A program made the position numbers and the translations under genes. Below the pieces are notes generated by a model. It had not been told where the DNA came from. It did no database searches and worked only from the letters and a program-made list of their open reading frames with translations. From Stenotrophomonas rhizophila (GTDB lineage: Bacteria > Pseudomonadota > Gammaproteobacteria > Xanthomonadales > Xanthomonadaceae), in the NCBI RefSeq assembly GCF_000661955.1, contig NZ_CP007597.1:3398755-3462754 (forward strand): 64,000 nt of DNA, given 5' to 3'. Shown here piece by piece: positions 26,990 through 39,013 of the stretch; position 1 is the first letter of the stretch; each line of letters begins with the position of its first letter.

Positions 26990-27265
26990 ATGAACGGACT
27001 GTTTGGCAGCACCAGCTGGCTCTACATCATCCTGGTCGGCTTCGTGGTCGGCCTGCTCGGGCGCTTCTTCATGCCCGGCAACAACCGCATGGGCTGCCTG
27101 CTGACCATCGTGCTGGGCATCGTCGGCGCACTGCTGGCCGGCTGGTTCGGCCAGTACATGGGCTGGTATGCCGCCGGTGAGCCGGCCGGCTTCCTCGGCG
27201 CGGTCCTCGGTGCGGTGGCCGTGCTCGCCGTGCTGCGGCTGGTCAGCGGCGGCGACAAGCGCTGA
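26990..27265 (+). CDS. GlsB/YeaQ/YmgE-family small membrane protein
   Basis: A 91-residue protein with three hydrophobic segments and the glycine-rich pattern VVGLLGRFFMPGNNRMGCLLTIVLGIVGALLAGW of the transglycosylase-associated protein family (GlsB/YeaQ/YmgE). Members are small inner-membrane proteins tied to stress in some bacteria; no enzymatic activity is established. It stands alone. Confidence 0.85.
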   Translation: MNGLFGSTSWLYIILVGFVVGLLGRFFMPGNNRMGCLLTIVLGIVGALLAGWFGQYMGWYAAGEPAGFLGAVLGAVAVLAVLRLVSGGDKR

Positions 27266-27324
27266 GCCCCCGCACGTTTCCCATTCCCCTGGCGCCCCCC
27301 GGTGCCGCTTCGACGTACCTGTCC

Positions 27325-29060
<1,736 letters not shown>

Positions 29061-29093
29061 AACACCGCAGGCACGAACCTGGGCGACCCGGTG

Positions 29094-29257
29094 GTAGAGC
29101 CGACCGTTGGTCGGCTGCTCTCCGCTCGGGCCTGGCAGATAGCCGACCAACGGTCGGCTCTACACGGTGGGGGCCCGTCTCCAGAGCAGCAGACCAACGG
29201 TCGGCTCTACATGGTGGGGGCCCGTCTCCAGAGCAGCCGACCAACGGTCGGCTCTAC
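29094..29257. repeat. SMAG-type REP cluster between murU and hda
   Basis: One forward copy GTAGAGCCGACCGTTGGTCG... (29094-29115) and three reverse copies at 29142, 29189 and 29236, the last three spaced exactly 47 bases. The last copy provides the hda stop codon. The gap 29061-29253 is otherwise empty. Confidence 0.85.
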
Positions 29258-29964
29258 AACCGGTGCGGGCCGTCTTCCAGGACCTGCCGCAGGAACGGCA
29301 CGGTGATGCGTCGCTGTGCGGCCAGCGATTCGCGGTCCAGCCAGTCCAGCAGGCTGACCAGGCTGCCCAGTTCGCGGCCGGTGCGGGTCAGCAACCATTC
29401 GATCGCCGCCTCGTCGATGGCCAGGCCACGGCGCAACGCGCGTTCGCGCAGCACCGCCGCGCGGCCTTCGTCATCCAGCGGCTGCAGCTGCACGCGAACG
29501 CACTGCTGCAGGCGCGAGCGCAGGTCCGGCAGCACCAGGCCGAGCTGGTCCGGACCGTGCTGGGCGGTATACAGCAGGGTGATGCCGGCACTGCGCGCGC
29601 GGTTGTGGAAATCGAACAGCGCCACCTCGTCCTCGCGCTGCCCGGCCACCGCATCCAGCCCATCCAGCGCGACCAGGTCGCGCCCTTCCAGCGATTCCAG
29701 CGCGGCGCGGGTGCGCCCCACCACCGCCTTCAGCGGCAGGTAGGTGGGTTGGCGGCCGGCCTGTTCGGCCAGCGAGCACATCGCCAGCGCCTGGTGGGTC
29801 TTGCCGGTGCCGGCCGCGCCTTCCAGGTACACCCAGTCGTGCGCGGCCCCCAACGCGATCGCACGCAGCTGCGCCAGCGCACCATCCGGTGCACCGATGA
29901 AGGTTTCCAGTCGCTCGTCCTGCGGGTAGCGCAGGGCGAGCGGCAACTGCGGAACGACGCTCAC
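29254..29964 (-). CDS. hda: DnaA regulatory inactivator Hda
   Basis: A 236-residue AAA+ protein related to DnaA domain III. It carries the sliding-clamp-binding motif QLPLAL at residues 6-11 and Walker A GAAGTGKT at 49-56, with the Walker-B-like VALDGLDAV. Hda with loaded DnaN stimulates ATP hydrolysis by DnaA to limit initiation. Its TAG stop at 29256-29254 lies in the GTAG of a REP. Co-oriented with the permease gene upstream; its start overlaps that stop. Confidence 0.93.
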   Translation of the reverse strand: MSVVPQLPLALRYPQDERLETFIGAPDGALAQLRAIALGAAHDWVYLEGAAGTGKTHQALAMCSLAEQAGRQPTYLPLKAVVGRTRAALESLEGRDLVALDGLDAVAGQREDEVALFDFHNRARSAGITLLYTAQHGPDQLGLVLPDLRSRLQQCVRVQLQPLDDEGRAAVLRERALRRGLAIDEAAIEWLLTRTGRELGSLVSLLDWLDRESLAAQRRITVPFLRQVLEDGPHRL

Positions 29965-31133
29965 TTCGAGTCAGGCGCCTTCGGTGAGGTATCCACGATG
30001 ATGGTGGGCGTGTCGATGTAGGAATCCAGCACGATCGCCGACTTCTCGCCGGCATACAGGTCGCTCTGGCGGTAACGCTGGTGTGCATAGCGCAGCAGCA
30101 CGTTGCTCACCGCCGCCACCGGCAGCGCCAGCAGCATGCCCAGGAAGCCGAACAACTGGCCACCGGCCATCACCGCGAAGATCACCGCCACCGGGTGCAG
30201 GCCGATCTTGTCGCCCACGATGCGCGGGGTGAGCACGTAGCTTTCCAGCAGCTGGCCCACGGTGAACACCACGCCGACCAGGATCAGCAGCTTCAGGTCG
30301 AAGCCCTGCGCCTGCACCAGCGCGGCACCGATGGCCATCACGATGCCAGTGGTGGCGCCCAGGTACGGAATGAAACTGATCAGGCCGGCCACCAGGCCGA
30401 TCAACAGGCCCAGCTTCAACCCCACCAGCGACAGGCCGGCGGCATACACCACGCCCAGCGCGATCATCACCAGGAACTGGCCGCGGATGAACGCGCCCAG
30501 CACCTCGTCGGACTCGCGGGCCAGCTTGGTGATGGTGCCGATGTGGTTGCGCGGGATCATCGACGCCACCCGCTCCACCAGCTTGTCCCAGTCACGCAGG
30601 AAGTAGAACGCCAGGATCGGCAGCAGCAGGATGTTGACCACCCAGGTCACCATCGTGAAGCCCGAGCGCGACACGTAGCCGAAGAAGGTCTTGGCGAAGC
30701 CGCCCGCCTGCTGCCAGTGGCTGCGTACCCACTCGATCAGCCGGTCCGGGTCCATCCACTGCATGATCTCCAACCCGGTCTTCTGCTCGAACCACGGAAT
30801 GCCGGTCTGCATCAGCCACTGCTGGGCCTGCGGGATGGCCGCCACCAGCGTGGCGATCTGGCGCTCGATCATCGGCACCAGGATCAGCAGCGCGGCGGTG
30901 ATCAGCAGGATCATCGCCACGAACACCAGCACCACGCCGGTGTTGCGCGAGCGGCCGGTGGCCTCGATGCGGTCGACCAGCGGGTCGCCCAGCCAGGCCA
31001 GCGCCAGGGCCAGCACGAACGGAGTGAGGATCGGGCCCAGCAGCCAGATCACCCAGCCCACTGCCAGCGCCGCCAGAACGTACTTGAGGCGGCGCAGGAA
31101 CTGCGCGATCTCGGCTTCGGGAGTGAGGATCAT
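29961..31133 (-). CDS. PerM/AI-2E-family permease
   Basis: A 390-residue membrane protein with about seven to eight helices and the AI-2E transporter family pattern (LGPILTPFVLALALAWLGDPLVD near the start, FIPYLGATTGIVMAIGAALVQ in the middle, GDKIGLHPVAVIFAVMAGGQLFGFLGMLLALPVAAV near the end). Substrate unknown; family members export or transport varied small molecules. Overlaps hda by four bases and the DUF2066 gene by four bases, an apparent three-gene operon. Confidence 0.88.
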   Translation of the reverse strand: MILTPEAEIAQFLRRLKYVLAALAVGWVIWLLGPILTPFVLALALAWLGDPLVDRIEATGRSRNTGVVLVFVAMILLITAALLILVPMIERQIATLVAAIPQAQQWLMQTGIPWFEQKTGLEIMQWMDPDRLIEWVRSHWQQAGGFAKTFFGYVSRSGFTMVTWVVNILLLPILAFYFLRDWDKLVERVASMIPRNHIGTITKLARESDEVLGAFIRGQFLVMIALGVVYAAGLSLVGLKLGLLIGLVAGLISFIPYLGATTGIVMAIGAALVQAQGFDLKLLILVGVVFTVGQLLESYVLTPRIVGDKIGLHPVAVIFAVMAGGQLFGFLGMLLALPVAAVSNVLLRYAHQRYRQSDLYAGEKSAIVLDSYIDTPTIIVDTSPKAPDSK

Positions 31134-32251
31134 CGCAGTCGGTACTCGTTGCTGGCCGGGGGCGGCGGGGTACCGGGGGCGTCATCGCCGTCGACCGGCA
31201 CCGGCAGCGGGGCCAGCGGCACGATCACGCCGTTGTCGCCGAGCATGCGGTTCAGGCCGGACAGGCCGGTGGTCATCTCCAGCGACAGCTCCAGGCGGTT
31301 GCCCGACGCGCGCAGCGGGGTGATGTTGCGCACCACCGGGTTTTCACGCAGGCCGGCGGCCAGGCGCAGGTAGTCCTCGGCACTGTCCAGCCCGCTCACC
31401 ACGATGGTGTAGCTGCCGGCCGCGCCGGTGGCGGCCCCGGCCTTGGCGTACCGCCGGACCAGCGCGTCGGCGGTGCCGTCGGCGCCGCTGGCCATGGCAC
31501 GGCGGGCGTCGGTGTCCTTGGTGGTCCACTTGTTCAGTTCCTTGCCACCGTCCACGAACACCCAGTCGGCCACCCAGCCGCCGTTGGCGCGGTACAGCTT
31601 GCCCACCAGCTGCATCGGCGGGGCGTAGCGCGAGGAGGCGCGGGCCACCGCGGCGGTGTCCTGGCGCCAGATGGCGCCCACCACCGCCTGCTCGGCGGCG
31701 CTGCCACCGGGCAGGCCCAGCTTGTAACCGCGTTCGATGGCGCGGTTCAGCAACGGGCGGGCGGCGTTGGCCTGCTGCACGCTGACCAGACGCGGGCCGC
31801 TGCCATCGTCGATGGCCAGCCAGACCACCGGCTTGGGCCGCGGCTGCGGCCACAGCGGCAGCCCCAGCGCGGAAATCAGCCCATCCACGTCGTCCTGGCG
31901 GAAACGGGCCACCAGGGTGGTGCGGAAACTGGGCGCCCCGCTGGCCGAGGTGCTCTGGTCCTGCCGATAGTCATAGCTGGCCACGTAATCCTTGGCCCCG
32001 CGCAGGGCCTGGGCCACGCCCGGGCGGCCCATCACGCTGCGGTCGCCCGACAGCTTGGCCAGCACGTTGCCCAGCGCGCGCGCCAACGCGCCATTGCGGT
32101 CGGCGTCGGCCTGGCTGTTGACCGGCACTTCGGCCTCATAGGCGCCCGTGGCGCTGGCCACGTCGCCTTCGGTACGCAGGCCGCTCTGGGCCATCGTGGC
32201 CACCGGCAGGCATAGCGTGAGGAGCATCATCAAAAAGAGGCTGCGGCGCAT
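31130..32251 (-). CDS. DUF2066 exported protein
   Basis: A 373-residue protein with a signal peptide (MRRSLFLMMLLTLCLPVATMAQ). The N-terminal half has the DUF2066 pattern (EAEVPVNSQADADRNGALARALGNVLAKLSGD). Function unknown. GGAAG five bases before the ATG at 32251 supports this start over 32263 or 32311. It heads the operon with the permease and hda and diverges from purM. Confidence 0.85.
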   Translation of the reverse strand: MRRSLFLMMLLTLCLPVATMAQSGLRTEGDVASATGAYEAEVPVNSQADADRNGALARALGNVLAKLSGDRSVMGRPGVAQALRGAKDYVASYDYRQDQSTSASGAPSFRTTLVARFRQDDVDGLISALGLPLWPQPRPKPVVWLAIDDGSGPRLVSVQQANAARPLLNRAIERGYKLGLPGGSAAEQAVVGAIWRQDTAAVARASSRYAPPMQLVGKLYRANGGWVADWVFVDGGKELNKWTTKDTDARRAMASGADGTADALVRRYAKAGAATGAAGSYTIVVSGLDSAEDYLRLAAGLRENPVVRNITPLRASGNRLELSLEMTTGLSGLNRMLGDNGVIVPLAPLPVPVDGDDAPGTPPPPASNEYRLR

Positions 32252-32359
32252 CAGGACTTCCATTGAGCGTATCCGGGGGGAATTGTTGCCCGAATAGGGC
32301 CTGCGCGCCAACGTGGCCTGTTAAAATCGCCGATTCACCCCAGCGCAGCGCCGACGCCC

Positions 32360-33415
32360 GTGACCAACTCCCCGTCCAACCCCTCTCCCCTGACCTACCG
32401 CGACGCCGGTGTCGACATCGACGCGGGCAATGCACTGGTCGAGCGCATCAAGCCGCTGGTCAAGCGCAGCTTCCGCCCCGAAGTGATGGGCGGGCTGGGG
32501 GGCTTCGGCGCGCTGTTCGACCTGTCCAACAAGTACCGCGAGCCGGTGCTGGTGTCGGGCACCGACGGCGTGGGCACCAAGCTGAAGCTCGCACAACAGC
32601 TGGGCCGCCATGACACCATCGGCATCGACCTGGTGGCCATGTGCGTGAACGACGTGCTGGTGCAGGGCGCCGAGCCGCTGTTCTTCCTGGACTACTTCGC
32701 CACCGGCAAGCTGGACATCGACACCGCCGCGGCGGTCGTGGGCGGCATCGCCAACGGCTGCACCGAGGCCGGCTGCGCGCTGATCGGCGGCGAAACCGCC
32801 GAAATGCCCGACATGTACGCCCCGGGCGAGTACGACCTGGCCGGTTTCACCGTGGCCGGGGTCGAGAAGAGCGAACTGAAGGACGGCGCCAGCGTGGCCG
32901 CCGGCGACGTGCTGATCGGCATCGCCTCCTCCGGCCCGCACTCCAACGGGTACTCGCTGGTGCGCCGCATCTACGACCGCGCCGGCCAGCCGGCGGACCT
33001 GGAGCTCGACGGCGGGGTCAAGCTGGTCGACGCGCTGATGGCCCCCACCCGGCTGTACGTCAAGCCGATCCTGGCGCTGCTGAAGGAACATGGCGCGGCC
33101 ATCCACGGCATGGCCCACATCACCGGTGGCGGCCTCACCGAGAACATCATCCGCGTGGTGCCCGATGGCCTGGGCCTGGACATCCAGGCCAACGCGTGGA
33201 CCCTGCCGCCGGTGTTCCAGTGGCTGCAGAAGGAAGGCGCGGTGGCCGACAGCGAGATGTGGCGCACCTTCAACTGCGGCATCGGCTTCGTGCTGATCGT
33301 GGCCGCTGACCAAGTGGAGACCGTGTCCGCTGCCGTGACCGCACAGGGCCTGGACCACTGGACCATCGGCACGGTGACCGTCGCCGACGGTGCCGAGCGC
33401 GTCAAGATCGGTTGA
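32360..33415 (+). CDS. purM: Phosphoribosylformylglycinamidine cyclo-ligase PurM
   Basis: A 351-residue AIR synthetase, fifth step of purine biosynthesis (FGAM plus ATP to AIR). Signatures: [13 protein letters not shown] at the N-terminus, [12 protein letters not shown] (ATP site), [11 protein letters not shown] and the glycine-rich [16 protein letters not shown]. Starts with GTG. A TAAAAT hexamer at 32322-32327 may be its -10. The purN gene lies two genes downstream in the same run. Confidence 0.95.
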   Translation: MTNSPSNPSPLTYRDAGVDIDAGNALVERIKPLVKRSFRPEVMGGLGGFGALFDLSNKYREPVLVSGTDGVGTKLKLAQQLGRHDTIGIDLVAMCVNDVLVQGAEPLFFLDYFATGKLDIDTAAAVVGGIANGCTEAGCALIGGETAEMPDMYAPGEYDLAGFTVAGVEKSELKDGASVAAGDVLIGIASSGPHSNGYSLVRRIYDRAGQPADLELDGGVKLVDALMAPTRLYVKPILALLKEHGAAIHGMAHITGGGLTENIIRVVPDGLGLDIQANAWTLPPVFQWLQKEGAVADSEMWRTFNCGIGFVLIVAADQVETVSAAVTAQGLDHWTIGTVTVADGAERVKIG

Positions 33416-33435
33416 TCGCGCCCATGGAGCCCCGC

Positions 33436-33927
33436 ATGGATGCCCTCGCTCCACCGCCGCTGCCGCCCCGGTTGCCCATGGCACCGCCGCGCGGCGGCCA
33501 GGATGACGCGGCGCAGCTGCGCCTGTTGTCGGTGCTGCACTACGTAATGGCCGGCTTCACCGCGCTGTTTTCCTTTTTCCCGGTGATCTACCTGGTGCTG
33601 GGCATCGCGGTGCTCAGCGGGGCCATGCCGGTGGACAGCAGCACGGCGTCGTCGCCGGGCGAGGTCCAGCTGATGGGCTGGGTGTTCACCGGCCTGGGTG
33701 CGGTGTTCTTCGTGGGCATGCTCGGCATGGCCGGACTGGTCGGCTACGCCGGGCGCTGCCTGGCGCGCGAGCAGCGCCACACGCTGTGCATGGTCGCCGC
33801 CGGCGTGTGCTGCATGTTCATGCCGCTAGGCACCATCCTGGGCGTGTTCACCCTGGTCACCCTGACCCGCACCTCGGTGCGTGAGCGCTTCGCGCACGGC
33901 GCCACCCCGCCCCCTTCCACGCCCTGA
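33436..33927 (+). CDS. Small membrane protein, unrecognised
   Basis: A 163-residue protein I cannot name. A proline-rich cytoplasmic N-terminus (about 25 residues) is followed by three likely helices: FTALFSFFPVIYLVLGIAVL, MGWVFTGLGAVFFVGMLGMAGLVGY and VAAGVCCMFMPLGTILGVFTLVTL. GGAG with six-base spacing picks the ATG at 33436. It lies between purM and a YjdF-like gene. Confidence 0.7.
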   Translation: MDALAPPPLPPRLPMAPPRGGQDDAAQLRLLSVLHYVMAGFTALFSFFPVIYLVLGIAVLSGAMPVDSSTASSPGEVQLMGWVFTGLGAVFFVGMLGMAGLVGYAGRCLAREQRHTLCMVAAGVCCMFMPLGTILGVFTLVTLTRTSVRERFAHGATPPPSTP

Positions 33928-33944
33928 CCTGCCGGCTGACGCGC

Positions 33945-34586
33945 ATGAACCACCGTGGCCGCAGTGCCCGTCCGTTTTCGATGGCCAAGAAGCTCGCCCT
34001 TGCCGCCGTGTTGGGGGTGTTCGCGGCCAGCTGGATCCAACCGCTGTGGCCGCTTGAGCAGACCCTGCACAGCTCGCTGACCGTGATCGGTCTGGTGGCG
34101 CTGTGGCGGGTCGACCGCCGCTGGGGGCTGGGCAGCGGCGCGTTCGCCGCGATCTGCGGCTTCATCGCCATCCACTGCATCGCCGCGCGCTGGCTGTATT
34201 CCAACGTGCCCTACGACGCGTGGCTGCAGGCGGCGCTGCACTGGTCGCCGAACGCCGCCTTCGGCTGGCAGCGCAACCACTTCGACCGGCTCATCCATTT
34301 CCTGTACGGCGTCTGCTTCACCCCGGCGCTGCTGCAACTGGCGCGCCATGCGTGGCCGGCGCTGCGCATCGGCCAGGCCTTCACCCTGGCGGTGATGGTG
34401 GTGATGTGTTCCAGCCTGGCCTACGAATGGCTGGAATGGGGCATTGCGCTGCTGCTGTCGCCCGAAGCGGCCGAGGCCTACAACGGCCAGCAGGGCGATA
34501 TGTGGGACGCGCACGCCGACATGCTGCTGGCCACGCTGGGCAGCCTGCTGGTCTGGCCGATGGCGCAGCGGAGCGTGCAGCGATGA
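33945..34586 (+). CDS. DUF2238 (YjdF-like) membrane protein
   Basis: A 213-residue multi-helix membrane protein with the DUF2238 motifs FGWQRNHFDRLIHFLYG, SSLAYEWLEWG and QGDMWDAHADMLLATLG, whose conserved His, Asp and Glu face one side of the membrane. Function unknown. It overlaps purN by four bases (ATGA), so the two are translationally coupled. Confidence 0.85.
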   Translation: MNHRGRSARPFSMAKKLALAAVLGVFAASWIQPLWPLEQTLHSSLTVIGLVALWRVDRRWGLGSGAFAAICGFIAIHCIAARWLYSNVPYDAWLQAALHWSPNAAFGWQRNHFDRLIHFLYGVCFTPALLQLARHAWPALRIGQAFTLAVMVVMCSSLAYEWLEWGIALLLSPEAAEAYNGQQGDMWDAHADMLLATLGSLLVWPMAQRSVQR

Positions 34587-35242
34587 GCGCACCGGCACGC
34601 CTGGCGGTGCTCGCGTCCGGCCGCGGCAGCAACCTGCAGGCGATCACCGCAGCCATCGCGGCCGGCCAGCTCGATGCGCAGGTCGTGGCGGTGCTGTCGG
34701 ACAAACCCGATGCGCCCGCCCTGCAGCAGGTTGCTGCCGAACAGCGCTGGGCGCGGTCGCCGAAGGACTTCGCCGACCGCGCCGCCTTCGATACCGCACT
34801 GGGCGACGCACTGGCCGGGTTCGCCCCGGACTGGGTGGTCTGCGCCGGCTACATGCGCATCCTGGGCCAGGCCTTCGTCGAGCGTTTCGACGGCCGGCTG
34901 GTCAACATCCATCCGTCGCTGCTGCCGCTGTACAAGGGTCTGCACACGCACGCCCGCGCACTGGAAGCCGGTGACGTCGCGCATGGCGCCAGCGTGCACT
35001 TCGTGGTGCCCGAACTGGATGCCGGCACCGTGCTGGCGCAGGCGCGGGTGCCGGTACTGGCCAGCGACACCCCCGAAACACTGGCCCAGCGGGTGCTGGC
35101 GGTGGAACACCCGCTGCTGATTGCCAGCCTGCAGTGGCTGGTGTCCGGCCGCGTGGCTGAACGGCACGGACAGCTGGTGGTCGACGGTCACCCCCTGTTT
35201 AGCCCCTTGCGCCTAGATTCCGCCGGTAAGCTGAACAGGTGA
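34583..35242 (+). CDS. purN: Phosphoribosylglycinamide formyltransferase PurN
   Basis: A 219-residue GAR transformylase using 10-formyltetrahydrofolate, third step of purine synthesis. GRGSN (13-17) binds the phosphate, and NIHPSLLPLYKG holds the catalytic Asn-His; HFVVPELDAGTVLAQ completes the family signature. Linked with purM in one run. Confidence 0.95.
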   Translation: MSAPARLAVLASGRGSNLQAITAAIAAGQLDAQVVAVLSDKPDAPALQQVAAEQRWARSPKDFADRAAFDTALGDALAGFAPDWVVCAGYMRILGQAFVERFDGRLVNIHPSLLPLYKGLHTHARALEAGDVAHGASVHFVVPELDAGTVLAQARVPVLASDTPETLAQRVLAVEHPLLIASLQWLVSGRVAERHGQLVVDGHPLFSPLRLDSAGKLNR

Positions 35243-35309
35243 GCGGCGCGCACACGCGCTGCTGATCCGGACGCTGGCATCCTCCCCCTTCCCCCTCTCC
35301 CGTGCCCGC

Positions 35310-36104
35310 ATGAACACCTCCCTGTCCAAGCCAGTGCTGCTGATTGCATCCCTGCTGTGCACCGTGGCGATCGCACAGGCACAGGAACCGCCTGCGGCCG
35401 CGCCGGAACAGGCAGCCGCGCCGTTGCCGGTACCGGCGATCAGCTGGGAAGCGCCGCCGCTGGAGCCGTTCACCGCCACCTACCAGGCCCTGTACAAGGG
35501 CAAGGATGCGGGCGACGCCACCATGAAGGTGACCCACACCGGCGGCGCGCAGTGGCGGGTGGACATGCAGGTCGTGGGCCGGCGCGGCTTTGCCAGCGTG
35601 CTGGGCCTGAACCTGGAACAGAGCACCGTGTTCGAGAAGCAGGGCGAGGTCTACGTACCGATCAGCCAGGCCACCGTGCGCAAGGGCCTGTTCCTGGGCA
35701 AGAAGGTAAGTGGCACCTACAACTGGCAGGCCGGCACCGCGCAATGGCTGGGCGACCTGAAGAAGGAACGCACCCAGCCGATTCCGCTGCAGCCCGGCGA
35801 CCAGAGCGCGCTGCTGATCAACCTGGCGATCATGCGCGACGCCCGCCCCGGCAGCCAGATGCACTACCGCTATGTCGACGTGGGCCGCGTGCGCCAGCAC
35901 GACTACCAGGCGGCGGCCGACACCGAGAACGTGCAGGTCGGCGACCTGTCCTACAACGCGCTGCGGGTCCACCGGACCAACGGCGGCAATGACGAAACCA
36001 TCCTCTGGATCGCCAACGGTGTTCCCACGCCGGTGCGCATCCTGCAACGCGAAGATGGGGAAGATCGGATCGATCTTCGCCTGATCGAATACCAAGGAGT
36101 CTGA
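35310..36104 (+). CDS. DUF3108 exported protein (first of a tandem pair)
   Basis: A 264-residue protein with a signal peptide (to about residue 25, IAQAQE) and a beta-rich DUF3108 domain (FTATYQALYKGKDAGDATMKV and VHRTNGGNDETILWIANGVPTPVRILQRE). Function unknown, predicted periplasmic. The neighbour three bases downstream is a paralogue. Confidence 0.85.
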   Translation: MNTSLSKPVLLIASLLCTVAIAQAQEPPAAAPEQAAAPLPVPAISWEAPPLEPFTATYQALYKGKDAGDATMKVTHTGGAQWRVDMQVVGRRGFASVLGLNLEQSTVFEKQGEVYVPISQATVRKGLFLGKKVSGTYNWQAGTAQWLGDLKKERTQPIPLQPGDQSALLINLAIMRDARPGSQMHYRYVDVGRVRQHDYQAAADTENVQVGDLSYNALRVHRTNGGNDETILWIANGVPTPVRILQREDGEDRIDLRLIEYQGV

Positions 36105-36107
36105 GCA

Positions 36108-36791
36108 ATGAACCTGATGAACCGCCCCCTGAGCTGGCTCGCCGCTGGTGCCCTGGCCCTGGTCAGCCTGCCGGCCATGGCGCTGCAGCCGTTCAAGGCT
36201 GACTACCTGGCCAGCTACATGGGCATGCAGGCCAACGGCACGATGACGCTGGCCAGCGAGGGCAGCAACAAGTGGCGCTACAGCCTGAACGTGAAGAACC
36301 AGCTGGCCGATCTCAGCCAGAGCACCGTGTTCGAGGAGGCCAACGGCCGCCTGCGCCCGCTCAGCAGCAACGACCGTTCGGTGCTGCTGGTGAAGAAGCG
36401 CAACGTGGATGCCACCTACAACTGGTCCAGCAACCAGGCCACCTGGACCGGTGACGTCAAGGGCGACCGCCGTGGCCCGGTGGCGCTGAAGACCGGTGAC
36501 ATGGACGCGCTGCTGATCAACCTGGCGATCGCGCGCGACCTGGCCGCCGGCAAGCCGCTGAACTACCGCATGGTGGACGAAGGCCGCATCAAGCCGATGA
36601 GCTACAAGGTGGTCGGCCAGGAAAAGATCACGGTGGGCGGCAAGTCGTATGACGCCACCAAGGTGTCGCGCACCGACGGCAACAAGGAACTGATCGCCTG
36701 GATCGTCAAGGAGTTCCCGGTACCGGCCCGCCTGCTGCAGCGTGAGGGCGGCAAGGACGCGCTGGACCTGACGATCAAAGGCATGAATTAA
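36108..36791 (+). CDS. DUF3108 exported protein (second of a tandem pair)
   Basis: A 227-residue paralogue of the preceding gene: signal peptide to about residue 27 (LPAMA), then FKADYLASYMGMQANGTMTLA and the C-terminal FPVPARLLQREGGKDALDLTIKG matching FTATYQ... and VPTPVRILQREDGEDRIDLRL of the first copy. Start spacing of three bases suggests co-translation. Function unknown. Confidence 0.85.
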   Translation: MNLMNRPLSWLAAGALALVSLPAMALQPFKADYLASYMGMQANGTMTLASEGSNKWRYSLNVKNQLADLSQSTVFEEANGRLRPLSSNDRSVLLVKKRNVDATYNWSSNQATWTGDVKGDRRGPVALKTGDMDALLINLAIARDLAAGKPLNYRMVDEGRIKPMSYKVVGQEKITVGGKSYDATKVSRTDGNKELIAWIVKEFPVPARLLQREGGKDALDLTIKGMN

Positions 36792-36802
36792 GCGCGGGCG
36801 CG

Positions 36803-37046
36803 GTAGAGCCGACCGTTGGTCGGCTGCCTGCACGCGCACCGACCAACGGTCGGTACCAACCGATTGCGGCATGTCGCCACCATTGCGGCGCGTCGCCATT
36901 GCAGCGTGTGGCCATTGCGCTATGCCGCCATTCCCGCGGTAGAGCCGACCGTTGGTCGGCTGCTTGCATGGGTACCGACCAACGGTCGGTACCTACCGAT
37001 TACGGCGTGTTGTCATTACGACGTTTCGCCATTGCAGCATGCCGCC
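36803..37046. repeat. Duplicated composite of SMAG REPs and 16-bp minisatellite
   Basis: The order forward REP (36803-36824), reverse palindrome ACCGACCAACGGTCGGTAC (about 36838), then degenerate units like CATTGCGGCGTGTCGC (about 36862-36930) is repeated as REP (36939-36960), palindrome (about 36972) and shorter run of the same units (about 36999-37046). No gene is seen in 36792-37054. Confidence 0.7.
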
Positions 37047-37054
37047 GGACAGAG

Positions 37055-37082
37055 AAAAAAGCCCGCTTGCGCGGGCTTTTTT

Positions 37083-37083
<1 letters not shown>
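37055..37083. terminator. Bidirectional rho-independent terminator
   Basis: A run of A, the stem GCCCGC/GCGGGC, and a run of seven T. It serves the plus-strand DUF3108 pair and the minus-strand murA/EF-hand unit, whose last stop is at 37083. Confidence 0.9.
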
Positions 37084-38713
<1,630 letters not shown>

Positions 38714-38729
38714 CTAATCGGTCCGCGGA

Positions 38730-38960
38730 CTAACCCGCTTCGCCCGGGGTCACCGTCTTCAGCGCCAGCGCGTGGATCGCCCCGCCCATCAGATCGCCCA
38801 GGGTGGCATAGACCATGCGGTGGCGCGCCAGCGGCAGCTTGCCGGCAAAGGCGTCGCAGACCACGGTGGCCTCGAAGTGAACGCCATCGTCGCCCTGCAC
38901 GTCCGCGCGGGCGCCGGGCAGGCCGGTTTCGATCAGATTGCGGATGGTCTCGGCGTCCAA
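38730..38960 (-). CDS. ibaG: BolA-family protein IbaG
   Basis: A 76-residue BolA-like protein. C35 and H63 (GAIHALALKT) are the residues that co-ligate a [2Fe-2S] cluster with a monothiol glutaredoxin. IbaG is usually next to murA, as here, and is implicated in Fe-S handling and acid stress. The neighbour kdsD diverges from it. Confidence 0.9.
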   Translation of the reverse strand: MDAETIRNLIETGLPGARADVQGDDGVHFEATVVCDAFAGKLPLARHRMVYATLGDLMGGAIHALALKTVTPGEAG

Positions 38961-38976
38961 CGGGCTTTCCTAATAA

Positions 38977-38990
38977 AATGAGCGCTCATT
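38977..38990. promoter_or_regulatory. 14-bp palindrome in the ibaG-kdsD divergent promoter region
   Basis: AATGAGCGCTCATT is a perfect palindrome following TAATAAAAT (38971-38979), a probable -10 for kdsD. It could be a regulator site; no regulator is identified. Confidence 0.4.
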
Positions 38991-39013
38991 CTACTCTTCC
39001 GCGTGGCGCCCGC

